From positions 41,131,967-41,195,966 of the forward strand of contig NC_064437.1 of the NCBI RefSeq assembly GCF_023343835.1: 64,000 nt of DNA, in the 5' to 3' direction. A program made the position numbers and the translations under genes. How positions within the stretch are numbered: position 1 is the stretch's first letter; each line of letters starts with the position of its first letter. Shown here piece by piece: positions 23,601-35,620 of the stretch. The notes beneath the pieces are model-generated. The model searched no databases, was not told the origin of the DNA, and saw only the letters and a program-made list of their open reading frames with translations. This DNA comes from Lagopus muta (lineage: Eukaryota; Chordata; Aves; Galliformes; Phasianidae).

Positions 23601-26600
23601 AAATGTTTTGTCTGTGAAGTTCATCTTGTCACTCATCTCATGGGCTACGTGAAACTTAATTGAAAAAACTAAAAGGTATTAGGTGCATTTTTTTGCATCC
23701 AGCCATCATGTTGGCTGACTTGGGAGAACTGACTTGAGATTTCGTCTTGCAGAGAAGAGAGAGTTTTTATTGAGGGAGTCTCTGTTGTCAGATTTGAGAG
23801 TAGTGTTGCAACTATTAAAACTCCTGTGGCGTGTCCATCATCTACATTGAGGCCTGTGCATTGGGAGAGAGGAAAGCTGTTGGGCTGCTTTTGTGGGGAT
23901 ATCAGTGCAGGTTGCAGAACTGTGCTGAGCTCCAGTTTGCAGACCAAATGTATGTTTCACTGAGACAGCTGATAGGTTTTGGTGGTTTTTCCTTACACCT
24001 TCTCACAGGATTGTAAAGGAGTACCAAGCTTGCAGGGCTTCTTCTTTGTATGTTTTTGAAGAAACTTTTCTTATCCAAATTCTTTGATCTTATACTCAAG
24101 CAACTGTTCAGAAGCTAAAGTTAGATAAGATTTAAGTATTTCCTATCTAATAGTTAGAAACTCTGTCTTAAAAAGGATAATGCTGAAGGAGATGAATGCT
24201 GTTATGGGAAACTTAATCAGTGTGCTTCCCTAATCTTTGCTTAGATAACTATTTGAACCAATTTTTTTTTTTTTTTAATGATGTTATGGTCAGACCTAAA
24301 CTGGTGGCTGAAAGTCTAATGTTGACTAGCTTGCCCAGATAAGCTGTGGGTGCCCCATCCCTGAAGGTGCCTAAGACCACAGATTGAGGCCCTAGGAAGC
24401 CTGAGCTGGTAGGGGGCAGCCAGCCCATGGCAGGGATTGGGACTGGATGAGCTTTGAGATCCCTTCCAATGCCAGCCATTCTATGATTCTGTGACAGCAG
24501 CAGCTAGGTAGAAGCCATGTTGAGAATTTATCTGTTTGTCATCCAATGTAGGTTCTGGTTCTTGCTCCAACAAGAGAGCTGGCAAATCAGGTTGCCAAAG
24601 ATTTCAAGGACATAACGAGAAAGCTGACAGTAGCTTGTTTTTATGGAGGAACACCATACAACGGACAAAGTAAGTGCCACACAGCAATAACTGACATGTC
24701 AGTTGACTGGTGTATTTGAGAAATGCAATTGGGTCTTTTCAAATGCAAGCTTTAACTCTAGATCTGAAAAGCAATTGTGGAGTATTCAGTGGTTCGGAAT
24801 ATCTTTTTAGGGTGGGAAATAGCTGCAGCTCTCAGTTATATTCTTAGTGTTCTTTGTGTGCTCTCATACTTTGAACCAAAGTGAAAGAGCTTATACTGTA
24901 TACATACACAGAGTATTTGGGGTAAGTTCTTATAAACGTTTGTATTTTGTTTAAAAAAATGTGAAGTCTTATAGCTGTGAGTGGATGTGGTTTTCTTCCT
25001 CTTTGTGGTGAGGGGTATTACAAGATTTGTAAGGAGTAAGGAATTTCTGTATTTTGCCTGCATAATTTGCTGTGTTGATAGCTTTAAACAAGACAAGGGC
25101 AGGAATGAGAGTAAACTCTTTTCTTACAACACATCTTACATCATTAGGGATGAAATTTCCTTTTCCTGCATAACTTTGGGAAATAAATTATTTCAATAAT
25201 TTAGACAGATTTTGTTTGTTTTTCAAATCTGGCTAAATTAAACAATCTGGAAAGATGCAACTATTTCCCAGGCACGTTAAAATAACCTCTTTGTTTGCAG
25301 TGTAATTTAAATCATGAGCAAAATGAAGGGAAATGGGGAAGTTTTCTTTTTTCCCAGGGAGGGCAGTAGAATCTCTGATATCAGTTTTGTTATTTTTCCC
25401 CATTTTTTCCTCCTTGTCATCGCTTCTCACTTGTTTGTAAATAAAGTACTTACAAGTGGTTTAAGAAGCTGATGTTGATTGTTCTTCTGCTTCTTCAAGT
25501 GTCTCTAATGTAGAGAAACCTCATTAGTTGACTGCTAACTCATCTTATGCTCTTTCTTCTTTATCAGTTGATCTCATTAGAAGTGGAATCGACATTTTGG
25601 TTGGGACACCTGGTCGAATCAAAGACCATCTTCAGAATGGCAAGCTGGACCTTACCAAGGTGAAACATGTTGTCCTTGATGAAGTTGACCAGATGTTGGA
25701 CATGGGATTTGCTGAACAGGTGGAGGACATCTTACGAGTTGCGTACAAGAAAGGTAATCTCAACATTTTACTAAATAGTAGGAAATAATCATTTTGTTTC
25801 AGAAAATATGCTCAGGTTTTAGCAAAGTTGCAATCTGGCTTTATTTAGAAATGATTGAATAGTGTCTTCTAGGAAACGTGAATGTAACGTGTGAGGAAGT
25901 GTGAAACTGGGAATTCATAGAGCCATCACAAAGCTTAAAATCCAATACCCAGGAATCTGCAGATAACTTTCCTTGACACACGCCTAGAAGTTGTACTTGA
26001 TCTCTCTCCTGTTAAAAGGAATTTGAAGCTTTTCTTTCTTTCCATCACTTAGAAGCAGACTGGGTTTTTGCTCATAGTGATTTTATTCTGTAATCTTGAA
26101 AATACTTGTAATTTTTAAAGCCTTTTTTTTTTTCCTGGTCTTGATAATGCTTAAATTAGATAGCAGATTTTCCTTCCATATTTTAGTTGGTGAGATTTCG
26201 TGTCATATTTTTAATAACGGTGTAATAAACTAGTATGCATCTATAAAAGAAGACGTTTTGAAACATTATTATTTGTTTTAAGATTCTGAAGACAATCCTC
26301 AGACGCTGCTGTTTTCTGCAACATGCCCAAACTGGGTGTATGATGTGGCCAAAAAATACATGAAGTCTAAATATGAGCAGGTTGACTTGATTGGGAGAAA
26401 AACTCAGAAGGCTGCTACAACAGTAGAAGTGAGTAATCTGTCTGAAGGAAACATTTTCAGATCTTATCCCTGTCACTTTTTGACACATCATCACATCCTA
26501 AATTGCTTTATCGGGATGATGTTGAAGTTTTTGGGAGTTATTTTGTGGAGATTTACTGTTTAGATTTAAGTATTGTCTCACAGTTACTTTGATAGATCAG

Positions 26601-29600
26601 TTGGTGGCATCATAATTGTACTGGAGGAATGAAAGAATGTTAATCTTGAGCTTGAAAAAAGCTTGTAACACATAGTATTTGTTTCACTTTATCTGGCATA
26701 AAGCTGTAGCTACTAGAGCTGCGTTAAATTCTGCACCTCTTTCTGTCCTTCAGAAAAGTAGTGTATTAACTGTAATTACTTCACTTAAAGTTAGACTGAT
26801 CATTGTGTACATAAGGGCTTTCTGAATCTTGCATGTTCCAAAAATGTTTTGCCCAACAAGGAATTGTCTAGCTAGTATTGCTGAATTTTCCAATTTCAGA
26901 TGTTTTAAAGACTCTTGTGGGATTTGTATAAGCTAACCTCAGGAATTCCTTTCCATAGCATTTGGCCATAGAATGTCACTGGTCTCAGAGAGCTGCAGTT
27001 ATTGGAGATGTCATTCAGGTCTACAGTGGCAGCCACGGGAGGACCATTGTATTTTGTGAAACCAAAAAGGATGCAAATGAACTGGCTCTGAATGCGTCAA
27101 TCAAGCAGGTATTCCATCAATTTTATTAAGAAACAAGGCTGTCACAGGAATCAACCCTACATTGATACTGGAGCAGTGCTGAGTTCAATTTTAGGGTGAC
27201 TTTGAAAGTGAAGGAGAAAGGATTTTGCAAGTGGTCAATCAAAACAAACCCTTAAAAAAACAAAAAATGGTTGAAAGTTGATGCATTATAGTCTTCTGGA
27301 CTAGGCTGTACTAACAGGCGTCGGGCTACATTTTTCTTAGGGGTTCTTGCTGACATTAAGTGAAGCAGTTGTGAGTTAGTTTCTGTCCTTTGATAGAGAA
27401 CTGTGTCTCTTGGATTAAAACATGGTGACTGACTTGGAGACCTACTGGGATGGTAGCTCATGGTACCAGAATAGCAGTTACTGAGCTGTGATGTTGATGT
27501 TAATTAGTACTGTCAGACGGCCCCAATTAGGATTTAGAGTAGTAATGTGTCAGCGGCTCTACCTGCTATTAGCTGCTGTGAAGAGTTTAAAGCTGTACGC
27601 ATAGGAAGAATTCAGTCCTGCTATTTATCTCCTGTGGATGAGCTTTAGTGTTTTTCCTGCAATTTATGGTGCAGCACAGTGGAAAAACACTTGTGGGCAT
27701 TATTTATGATGTGCTGAGATGCTGGGACTGCATGCTCCTTTCTGGTGAAAAGTTCTGCAGCAGCCACTTTTTCTGTATGTATTTTCATTAGGGAAATGGG
27801 TTAACCAATGTCTAGAAAGCAGGTTAGCATTATGTTCCTAGGGAAAGGAGAAGCTTGTTGAACTGCCACAGCTGTGTTCAGGAGTGTTGCTCCTAGGCTC
27901 CTAGATGACCTCACTAACAGCTAAACCTGAGCGTGGAGCCTTGTCCTGCGTTACTGATGGTGTTAGTGATATCAAATCTTGCATAGGCAATGCAGAACTG
28001 ATCTTGGCAGGTAAGAGAAGTGAATTACTGAGACGTTTCCATTTTTGTACTTTAATGCTCACTAGCAACATATATGCCTATTCCAATTATTGGGTGACAT
28101 TAACCCAAAGCTGTGTGAAAAACTTCCTGAATCCTGTTGTGACTCTAGAATTGCATTACGATTGTTTGTTTTGCTTTGAATACTGCTTACATGTGGAAAA
28201 CTTAAATGACTGAGCAAAAGGTGAAATGATTTTTGTATGTTTTGATCTTTGCACTTGTTATTACTGTAATACTGAAGAACTTCAAGAAGTACTAGATTAA
28301 AAAAAAAAATCACTGAAACCATAGGGTGTTTTTTTAGCAGTACTTCTGTTTTAATCGTTTAATTGGTAGTGGGAGCAATTAATATACTAAGGGGGATTAA
28401 GAAACAACACTGGTTTGGAAGAGATGTCTAAATTAGTGCTGTGAAGGCCTGAGATGGTTAGTTTTTAAAAGACTAAGCTTTGCATAGAGAGCCTGGTTGG
28501 AAAGTTGAGGCATAGTTGTTCTCATAGGTCACAGTAGTTAAAGATGGAGATGAGATGCATGTTCCTGTTCTGTGGTTTTTTTTTTTCTGTTGTTTAAAGG
28601 TCTTTGAGATAGATAAATAAGAAGCACTGAGTACATATTCTGAAACCACTGAATTATTAGTTGGCAAACTCAATTTTTCTATACAGTGTCATAGTAAGAT
28701 AACAGTCAGAAGTGACCATAAAACAGAGCACCCATATTGCTGAATTTCAGTGCAGTCCTGAAATAATGCTGTTTTTCAGGATTGCCAGTCATTGCATGGT
28801 GACATTCCTCAGAAGCAAAGAGAGATCACACTGAAAGGTTTCAGAAATGGTGCATTTAAAGTTCTGGTTGCAACCAACGTAGCTGCCCGTGGTTTAGATA
28901 TCCCTGAAGTTGACCTAGTTGTACAAAGTTCACCACCAAAGGTAAGTTGAGTGTCTTGCAATAAGAATATATTGTCTTGTATTCAAGTAATAAGTGTTAG
29001 TAATTGATAGTATGCACCATAGAGTTTATCATCATTGCATTTAAGAGTAAGGAATGTCTTGATATACAAAAGGAATTTCTTTGAGGATTTTTCGGAGTGC
29101 ATCAGTGCCCAGAATATTTAAAGATGTTCCTAAAAATGCTTTCTTTTATGGCTTTCTGAAGCCTTTCCCTCCAAGGCTGTTTATGGTAGTTACAAGTCTG
29201 GAAGCAGTGAGAAGCAACAAAAAGCAGCTGGTCTTGCAAGAGTAACAAAGGAGGGGCGTGTGTGAGGAGGAGACCTCAGCAGTGAGAACAGTGCCAGAAG
29301 TTAAGAGAGTTTAAAAAAATATATTATTGTTTAATTAATTCACTATTAATAGCTCAGAAACCGTGCTTTCAAGCTGATTGGCAGGAGATGTGAGAGGAAT
29401 GCCCACCATTTTTTGTATTCTCCATCCTTTTAAAGTATTATGGAAAAGCTTGCTCTTCTGAATTTAGTGAAACGACATTTTTTAACTTAGTTCTTAGATG
29501 CAGTTTTTGTGCATTGCTCAGTCTAAATTGTCATAGTTTCTACAAAGATATGTGAGTGCAACTGATGAAATTGCAGTGAGCTGAGTAAGTCACAATGCTG

Positions 29601-32600
29601 TTTATTTTGAAGGATGTGGAGTCCTACATCCATCGTTCTGGACGCACAGGTCGAGCGGGGCGGACTGGGATCTGTATCTGTTTTTATCAGCGAAAGGAAG
29701 AAAATCAGTTAAGATATGTGGAACAGAAAGCGGTAAAGTACAGTTTTCCTCTGTTCTTGAGCACCAAATGTAATGTTTTGGGGCAGCATATAAAATCCTC
29801 ATGTCATCTTTTGTTTATGTCAGTAAGAGTACGCTATGTAAAACATCCAGGTGAGGTTCAGTTATTCTGCAATGTGGGTATGCTGTGTGGAGCAGGCAGC
29901 ACACTGCAGATCCTTGTACTCACAGTTTGTCAACAAAGGCCATAAGATTCTACCTTTGGAGATGAGAAGGGCAGGCAAGGGGAAAGCTATGACGTGCTCA
30001 TTGTAAGTGTTCACCCTGGACTTATTGTGTGATTAATGACTGGTATGCATGTAGCTTCACTGATTGTGAACTTCCAGCAGTGTTCCATAGGATGGTTTTC
30101 TCATCCAGTTCAGATGAGATGGTTTAGTCTCAGGCAGGTAAAACTTAAGCTTGAGCTGAGAAAGGTGGCATAACTCGTACTTGAATTCTAGTCTGATCTA
30201 CTTGGATTTCTAATTTTGTTGATAATTTGTGGGATTTTTTCCCCCCTAGAATATGTCAAAATGGTCTCTATACTTTCCAGTTTAAAGCCAATGGATCACT
30301 TAAACTGACCTGGTACATAAACAGTGTTTGTTATCCATATTCCTGTATGATTAGCTTTGTAGTTTTCAGTAACAAAGCAGGGAGTCAAAATGATAAGAAG
30401 ACAAGAAAAATGTAAGATTGAAGTGGTTGTTTCATTAAGTGTCCAACACTATTGCTTTAAAATTTAATTATTTATAGCTACAACTTTCATCTGTATTTTG
30501 TTTTATAAATTTCAGGGCATTACATTCAAGCGTGTTGGTGTTCCTACTGCAACAGATATAATAAAAGCTTCCAGCAAAGATGCTATCAGGTGTGTTGGAT
30601 GATTCAAGCTCTACTGTATTTTCCTATCTTTCTAGTTCAGGAGGGCTGGTTGGACTGTCCATTGCTGTCTCTGAGCTCTTTGAACTCATCACTGTTAAAG
30701 TCTTGGACTGCTGGTTTTTATTTCTGTTCCCAAACTAGCAATTTTTTTCTTCTTAGATGTCTGGATTCTGTTCCCCAGTCTGCTATTGATTATTTCAAAG
30801 AGTCTGCTCAGTTGCTAATAGAAGAAAAGGGACCAGTTCATGCTTTGGCTGCAGCTCTAGCACATATTTCAGGTGCTACTTCCATTGAACAGCGCTCCCT
30901 GCTGAACTCAGATGTGGTAAGTGTGCATGGCTTTCAGGTTTGTCTTTGGAAAAGCAAAAACAAACAACTCGCCCCGCGTTGCTTAAATGGAGAATCATTT
31001 ATGTCTGCTCATGGAAACTGCGTTTAGGCTACTATCTGCTGCTATGTTAGCTAAGAATGTAGGGCCTTTAAGTATGCCTGTTCTCTCATAACAGAAGCTA
31101 TTTGAAAGCACAGTTTATCAATGGTAAAATAGCAGGCTTTTGTCTGATTGATGAGCTAAAGCTTATTCCTTTGACTGAATGGAACATGTCCCATTTCTGC
31201 AGGGATTTGTTACAATGGTACTGCGCTGCTCTGAAGAAATAAACAACATGAGCTATGTTTGGCGAAAACTACGGGAACAGCTGGGTGGTGATGTTGACAG
31301 AAAGGTGAACAGAATGTGTTTCATCAAGGGAAGAATGGTAAGGGTTTTTTGATGCTGTTTTGTGTATGTGTGTGGTTTTTGCTACTTCTTACTCCTCTGG
31401 TTGTAGCCTTTTTCCTCAGCAAATGGATGAGTAGGTGTAGTTTTTCCTGCTCCCATTCCAAGCTCTGATAAAGATCCTCTGACAAAAGGATGGCCACGAT
31501 CTATTTGGTCAGTGGTCATCTCAGCAGCTTAGGTTTCTGTTCTACTGATGTGTTAAGGAGTACAGTGCAGTGTAACTGGCATGTCCAGAGAGGTAGCAGT
31601 ACAGGTAAAAGGTACAAACTGTGTTTGCTTTTATGATAAAACATATAACAGAATTTTTCAGGACAGTTAGCTCTCATAATACACGTTATATCTCTGTAAC
31701 CTAAAAACAATCAGAAAGTTACTTTTTGGTTTGTGTACGTGATAGCTGTACAGTTACTGTTGCAAAGCTTAATGTGGGACAATATTTTAAGCAAAACTAA
31801 TTTCCCATCCTCTTAATATCTCAGATTCTACATGCATTTTCACAGACATGAAAATGTGATAAAACTGTCTGGGATTTGTAGTGACACAGAGCAAGGAATG
31901 CTTGTGTGAGCTGTTAGGCAGTGTTGCTGATTTGCTCCATTGTTTTGCTTTTTTGGATGTATTTCTTGTTTCTCAGCATGCCCAGATCAGCAAATCTGTA
32001 GAGAGAGACTGTGATCTTGATGACTTAATTCATATATGTGCTATCAACACCCTCATTCTTTGATCTCTTCTTCTGCTCTTATTTTTCCACACGCATATAC
32101 ATTTCCATACATCCTTCATTCCTATCAGTGCTCAAGTTCCTATTGCAGTGCCATGTACCAAGTATTAAGAAAGCAGTCTGTGTTTGCCAGTTTTTATGTG
32201 GTTTGTGTAGCCTGGGATGGGAAAAACAACCAATAAACTGAAAACAAATTGAGAAACAGACATGTACTGAAGGTATGCATTTCTTAGTATAGGAGAAACT
32301 GATTCGAGAGAATTTAGGGATGAGTAATGGCAGATGTGATGAGGAACACAATTTGTGGAACACTGGTACTACTCTTCTAATGTTCAGAGGTTTTGAAGCA
32401 TCTTAATGCAACATAAAAAGCTTTGAAACTGAAAGTTTGTGTTAGCACAAAGGTTTGTAGGTTCTGTTAGACTCTTTTTCTTTAGCTAACAATCAATTAA
32501 AAGGCTAGATTTATATCCACTGAAACTGTTCTCTCTTTTTAGGGTGTGTGCTTTGATATTCCTGCAGCAGATCAAAAGGACATAGAGGTATGTGCTTCAC

Positions 32601-33626
32601 TGAAATTTCTGGTCACAGCGGACTTTAGATGAAACTGGCAAGACAGGGTTAGGCTGAAAATGTTACCGAGGCTGTGTCCTGCCTCTTCTAGCATCCAAAA
32701 GGGATGGCTGTGATAGAACAGAAGAATAAAACAAGCATCCAGTGTTCTTTTCCTAAATTATTCACGTATCCACTGAGAAGAGTGGAATGAATAACCCACC
32801 CCTTAATCCTGCTGGATTGCTCTTGGTATGCAACATGTTTCACTTTAATATCACTTTGTTTCCATCCATCCCTCAGTTCTTTTCCTCAGAGAAATCAGGT
32901 TTTTGTCTGGCAGAGTTAGCATTCTCATGCCAAATTCCCTAGACTTCCAGTCTTTCATTCCAGTATTACTTTCTCAGTGCATCTCCATTCCCTCATGCCC
33001 TAGTGTTTGTTTGCTCCTAAAGCAACTTCTAGTTCTGGATCAGAGGTGGTGAAGATGGAGGCTGGTGAGTGGTGGGTCAGTAATAATTCTAGTGGAATTC
33101 TTAAGCAATGCAAGGTGGGGTAAGAGCTGAGGCTCCTCTGTAAATCTCTGTGGTTGGTGTTGCTTCTGGTGTATGGTGTCTGAGGCATACACAGACTTCC
33201 AGCTTCTACGTTGGAAAATTTTGAAATCAGTATTGATCAATAGTTAGAAACTTGAATACCCTGGATTTAACGGATCTTTTCAATTTAGTGATTAGGGAAT
33301 ATACCATATTTGCATTCTTCAAATTTAATTTGATACATGTGATACTATTTCAACAGGAAAGATGGGAAGATTCCAAGCAGTGCTGTCTGTGTGTGGCGAA
33401 TGAATTACCTGAGCTAGAAGAATCCCAGCGAGGAGGTGGAGGAGGAGGAGGAGGAAGAGGAAGAGGAGGAGGAGGAGGAGGAGGAGGAGGAGGAAGAGGA
33501 CGAGGAAGAGGAGGAAATAGCAGAAGCTTCTCAGGCTCTAGGAATGGACGGCGGGGTGGCTCGGGAAGAAACAGATTCAAAAGCAGCGGCCAGAAACGAA
33601 GCTATGACAGAGCGTTTGATCGCTGA
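20644..33626 (+). CDS. DDX50: DDX50, nucleolar DEAD-box RNA helicase (Gu-beta), 731 aa
   Basis: ATP-dependent RNA helicase of the nucleolus, acting in rRNA processing. Fifteen exons: 20644-20748, 21177-21446, 22501-22576, 23087-23265, 24552-24669, 25568-25753, 26283-26428, 26959-27108, 28780-28941, 29613-29732, 30516-30589, 30757-30916, 31203-31337, 32543-32587, 33357-33626. All junctions are GT-AG and in frame. Motifs: AxTGTGKT at residues 178-185, PTRELA 216-221, DEVD 287-290, SAT 323-325, ARGLD 446-450, HRSGRTGR 471-478. A lysine- and acid-rich N-terminus precedes the core. The GUCT domain follows at about 540-635, then a Gly/Arg-rich tail at 667-731. The start was chosen as the first ATG (A at -3). 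Human DDX50 is 737 aa. Assignment over DDX21 rests on gene order and signatures such as [19 protein letters not shown]; the ending [10 protein letters not shown] is more DDX21-like. Confidence 0.93.
24325..24497 (+). repeat. CR1 LINE 3'-end fragment in DDX50 intron 4
   Basis: A + strand CR1 tail ending in the family's typical 'gatcccttccaatgccagcc', 'attctatgattctgtga'. Upstream parts include 'gggtgccccatccctgaaggtg' -like text and 'ggattgggactggatgagct'. It is 5' truncated and inserted about 55 bp before DDX50 exon 5. Confidence 0.85.
33433..33515 (+). repeat. GGA/AGA purine microsatellite coding the DDX50 Gly/Arg tail
   Basis: An almost pure run of GGA, with AGA or CGA interspersed, lies in the last DDX50 exon. 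In frame it codes two glycine runs separated by Arg-Gly units. The same DNA is open in the next frame as a run of glutamates, which is a shadow. Such trinucleotide tracts are prone to length change, so the tail length is expected to vary between individuals and assemblies. Confidence 0.9.
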
Positions 33627-34010
33627 CCTCAGAAGCCTGGAGTGGAGAAGCAGGATGGCAGTATTTTATAATATGTTAAAATAGGCTGTTCCTGTGTCTG
33701 TACCACTTCAAAAAAACATGTCATTCATTTTTTGGGGTTTTTTTCCTCAGTACTACTTTGGTCATAAACAAGATCATGTTGTCCATTTAAAAAAAAAAAA
33801 AAAAAGCAACTGTTTCTTTACTGCCATTTCATCTGTGTGTAGAACCTCCATCTTTGTTCCAGAATCCGTGTGTCGCATCCAAACCTGTAGCCTAGCTCAC
33901 TGTATAAAATATAGATCTTAACTGATGGCCAAACCTGTACATTTTCCAAAAAGGTTACAAAAAAGTAAAATATTATTTTACAAACTTGTTTTGTATGTGA
34001 GATGTTTTTA
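33627..34010 (+). other. DDX50 3' UTR with A-tract and poly(A) signal candidates
   Basis: The stretch after the DDX50 stop is AT-rich, with a 17-A tract at 33789-33805. There is no AATAAA, but variant hexamers occur: TATAAA at 33903-33908 and AGTAAA at 33964-33969. The second is followed by a T- and GT-rich stretch, so cleavage near 33985 is the likelier end. This gives a 3' UTR of roughly 350 bases. Confidence 0.55.
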
Positions 34011-34059
34011 ACATAGTGCTGAGGAGTTTGAGAGAAAGCAGATGCTTCTTACCTTACAT

Positions 34060-34572
34060 GGTATATATGGGCAGTGAGAGGTGTGTGAAGGCTGAAGGAC
34101 AGCCAGTATCATTCCAGTCTCTAACAAGGGCAGTGTGGATGAGGGTCGAGTGGTGGATGTTGTGTACCTTGACTTCAGCAAGGCGTTTGATGCTGTCTCC
34201 CACACCATTCTCGTTATAAAGTCTAGGATGCGTGGGATAGATGAGTGGACAGGGAGGTGGACTGAGAACTGGATGACTGGCAGAGCTCAGAGGGTGGTGA
34301 TCAATTGTGCAGAGTCCAGGTGGAGGCCTGTCATTTAGCAGTGCTCTCCAGAGGTCAGTGCTGGGTCCGGTCTTGTTCACCATCTTCAATCAGCAGTCTG
34401 GATGAAGGGATGGAATCCACCCTCAGTAAGTCTGCTGATGATACAAAGCTGGCAGGAGCGGCTGACGCATCGGAAGGCCACACTGCTGTTCAAGGAGACC
34501 TGGGCAGGCTGGAGAGTTGGGCAGAGAGGAACCTGATGAGGTTTCACAAGAGCAAGTGAGGGGTCCTGTATG
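34060..34572 (+). repeat. CR1 LINE fragment with reverse-transcriptase remnant
   Basis: The + strand holds part of CR1 ORF2. The frame at about 34135-34230 reads VVDVVYLDFSKAFDAVSHTI, the conserved LDFSKAFD block of non-LTR reverse transcriptases. It continues with text matching the segment '[20 protein letters not shown]' and '[17 protein letters not shown]', typical of the distal CR1 RT. The open reading shifts between frames, so the copy is inactive. It fills most of the DDX50-DDX21 gap and stops at the edge of the DDX21 CpG island. Confidence 0.9.
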
Positions 34573-35620
34573 AGTAGTGCGGACGTCAGCGCGCACAGCG
34601 GCCCTCGGTTACAGGAGGCCGCAGCACTCACCCCGTTCACCACGGCGCGGGAGGTGGGAGCTGCGGGCGCGGCCGGCAGGGCGTTCCGGAGCCGAGGCGG
34701 CGGCTGCGGCCCGGTACCCGGTTCCGGGGAGCTCCGGGCCGGGGGAAGCCGGAGGAAGGGACCGCTGTCCGGTGCCGGCGGAAGGGGCGGCGCAGCGGCT
34801 GCATGGGCGCCGCGTGGGGCCGTGCGGCGGGGCTCGGGCTGCCTGTGGCGGCGCGGGCGGCGGCGGCCCCGCCGTGCGCGGGGCTGTGCGGCGGGAGGAT
34901 CGCACCAAGGCCGGGCCTCCCGCTGCTGGCGGCGGCAGCTCTGTCGCCCCGCGGCCCCGCGCCGCGCCTCGCTCCTCACTTCCTGCGCGCGGGGGCGGGG
35001 CGCGGCCCCTGGAGTTGTGCCGGCGAGGCGGGAGCGCGTTCCGTCGCCGACCTCTGCGGAGAGTGGCCGTCCGCCATGCCCGCTGCAGGGCCCGCCGCCA
35101 GCCCCGCCGAGTCGCGGGCACCCGCGGACGCAGAACCCCTCCGTCGCGGACGCCGGAGGAAGCCGAAGGTGCTGGGAAGGGCGGGCGAGTGCGCGCCGGC
35201 ACGTGCGGCCGCGGGGGCGGCCATTTTGTTCGGCGCGGGGCGGGCGGCGGCGGCGGCTCGTGGCGTGACGGCAGCTTCGTTCCTCCGGCAGGAGGATGGC
35301 AAGGGGAAGAAGCCGAAGCGGCCCGAGAAGCTGAAGCGGCGCGGCAAGGCGGAGGGCGAGCAGAACGCGCCGGAGGAGAGCGAGCCGGGCGACGGCGGGC
35401 TGCGGCCGCCCTCGGCTAAGAAGGCGAAGAAGAGCGCGGAGGGGAACGGCGCGGCGGAGCTGAACGGGTCTGCGCCCGCATCCGGACACGGCGGGGCGCC
35501 CGCGGCCGCGGAGCCCGGCTGCGACGCTGAGGTAACCGCGGTTCGTGGTGCCGGAGGGCCGCTCCGCTGCCCGGCAGCGCTCGGCAGCACGCGACTATGA
35601 TCCCCGCTGCTCCGCTCCTC
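34573..35620 (+). promoter_or_regulatory. CpG island and promoter of DDX21
   Basis: Extremely GC- and CpG-rich DNA covers the DDX21 promoter, exons 1 and 2 and the short first intron. A CRE half-site (GACGTCA, about 34581-34587) lies near its left edge. A YY1-like GGCGGCCATTTTGT sits in intron 1 at about 35214-35227. No TATA box is evident. The boundary with the CR1 fragment on the left is abrupt. Confidence 0.8.

Noticed and set aside
27530-27800. Possible intronic snoRNA in DDX50 intron 8
   Set aside because: Box-like TGATG and CTGA words occur, but no terminal stem or convincing guide layout can be seen by eye. The same holds for 39790-39880 in DDX21.
33436-33684. Frame coding a long poly-glutamate run
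   Set aside because: It is the +1 shadow of the glycine-coding GGA tract in DDX50 exon 15. The in-frame splice from exon 14 fixes the glycine frame.
34386-35489. Minus-strand frame of 367 codons over the DDX21 CpG island
   Set aside because: Same artefact of GC-rich sequence. It also runs into the CR1 fragment.
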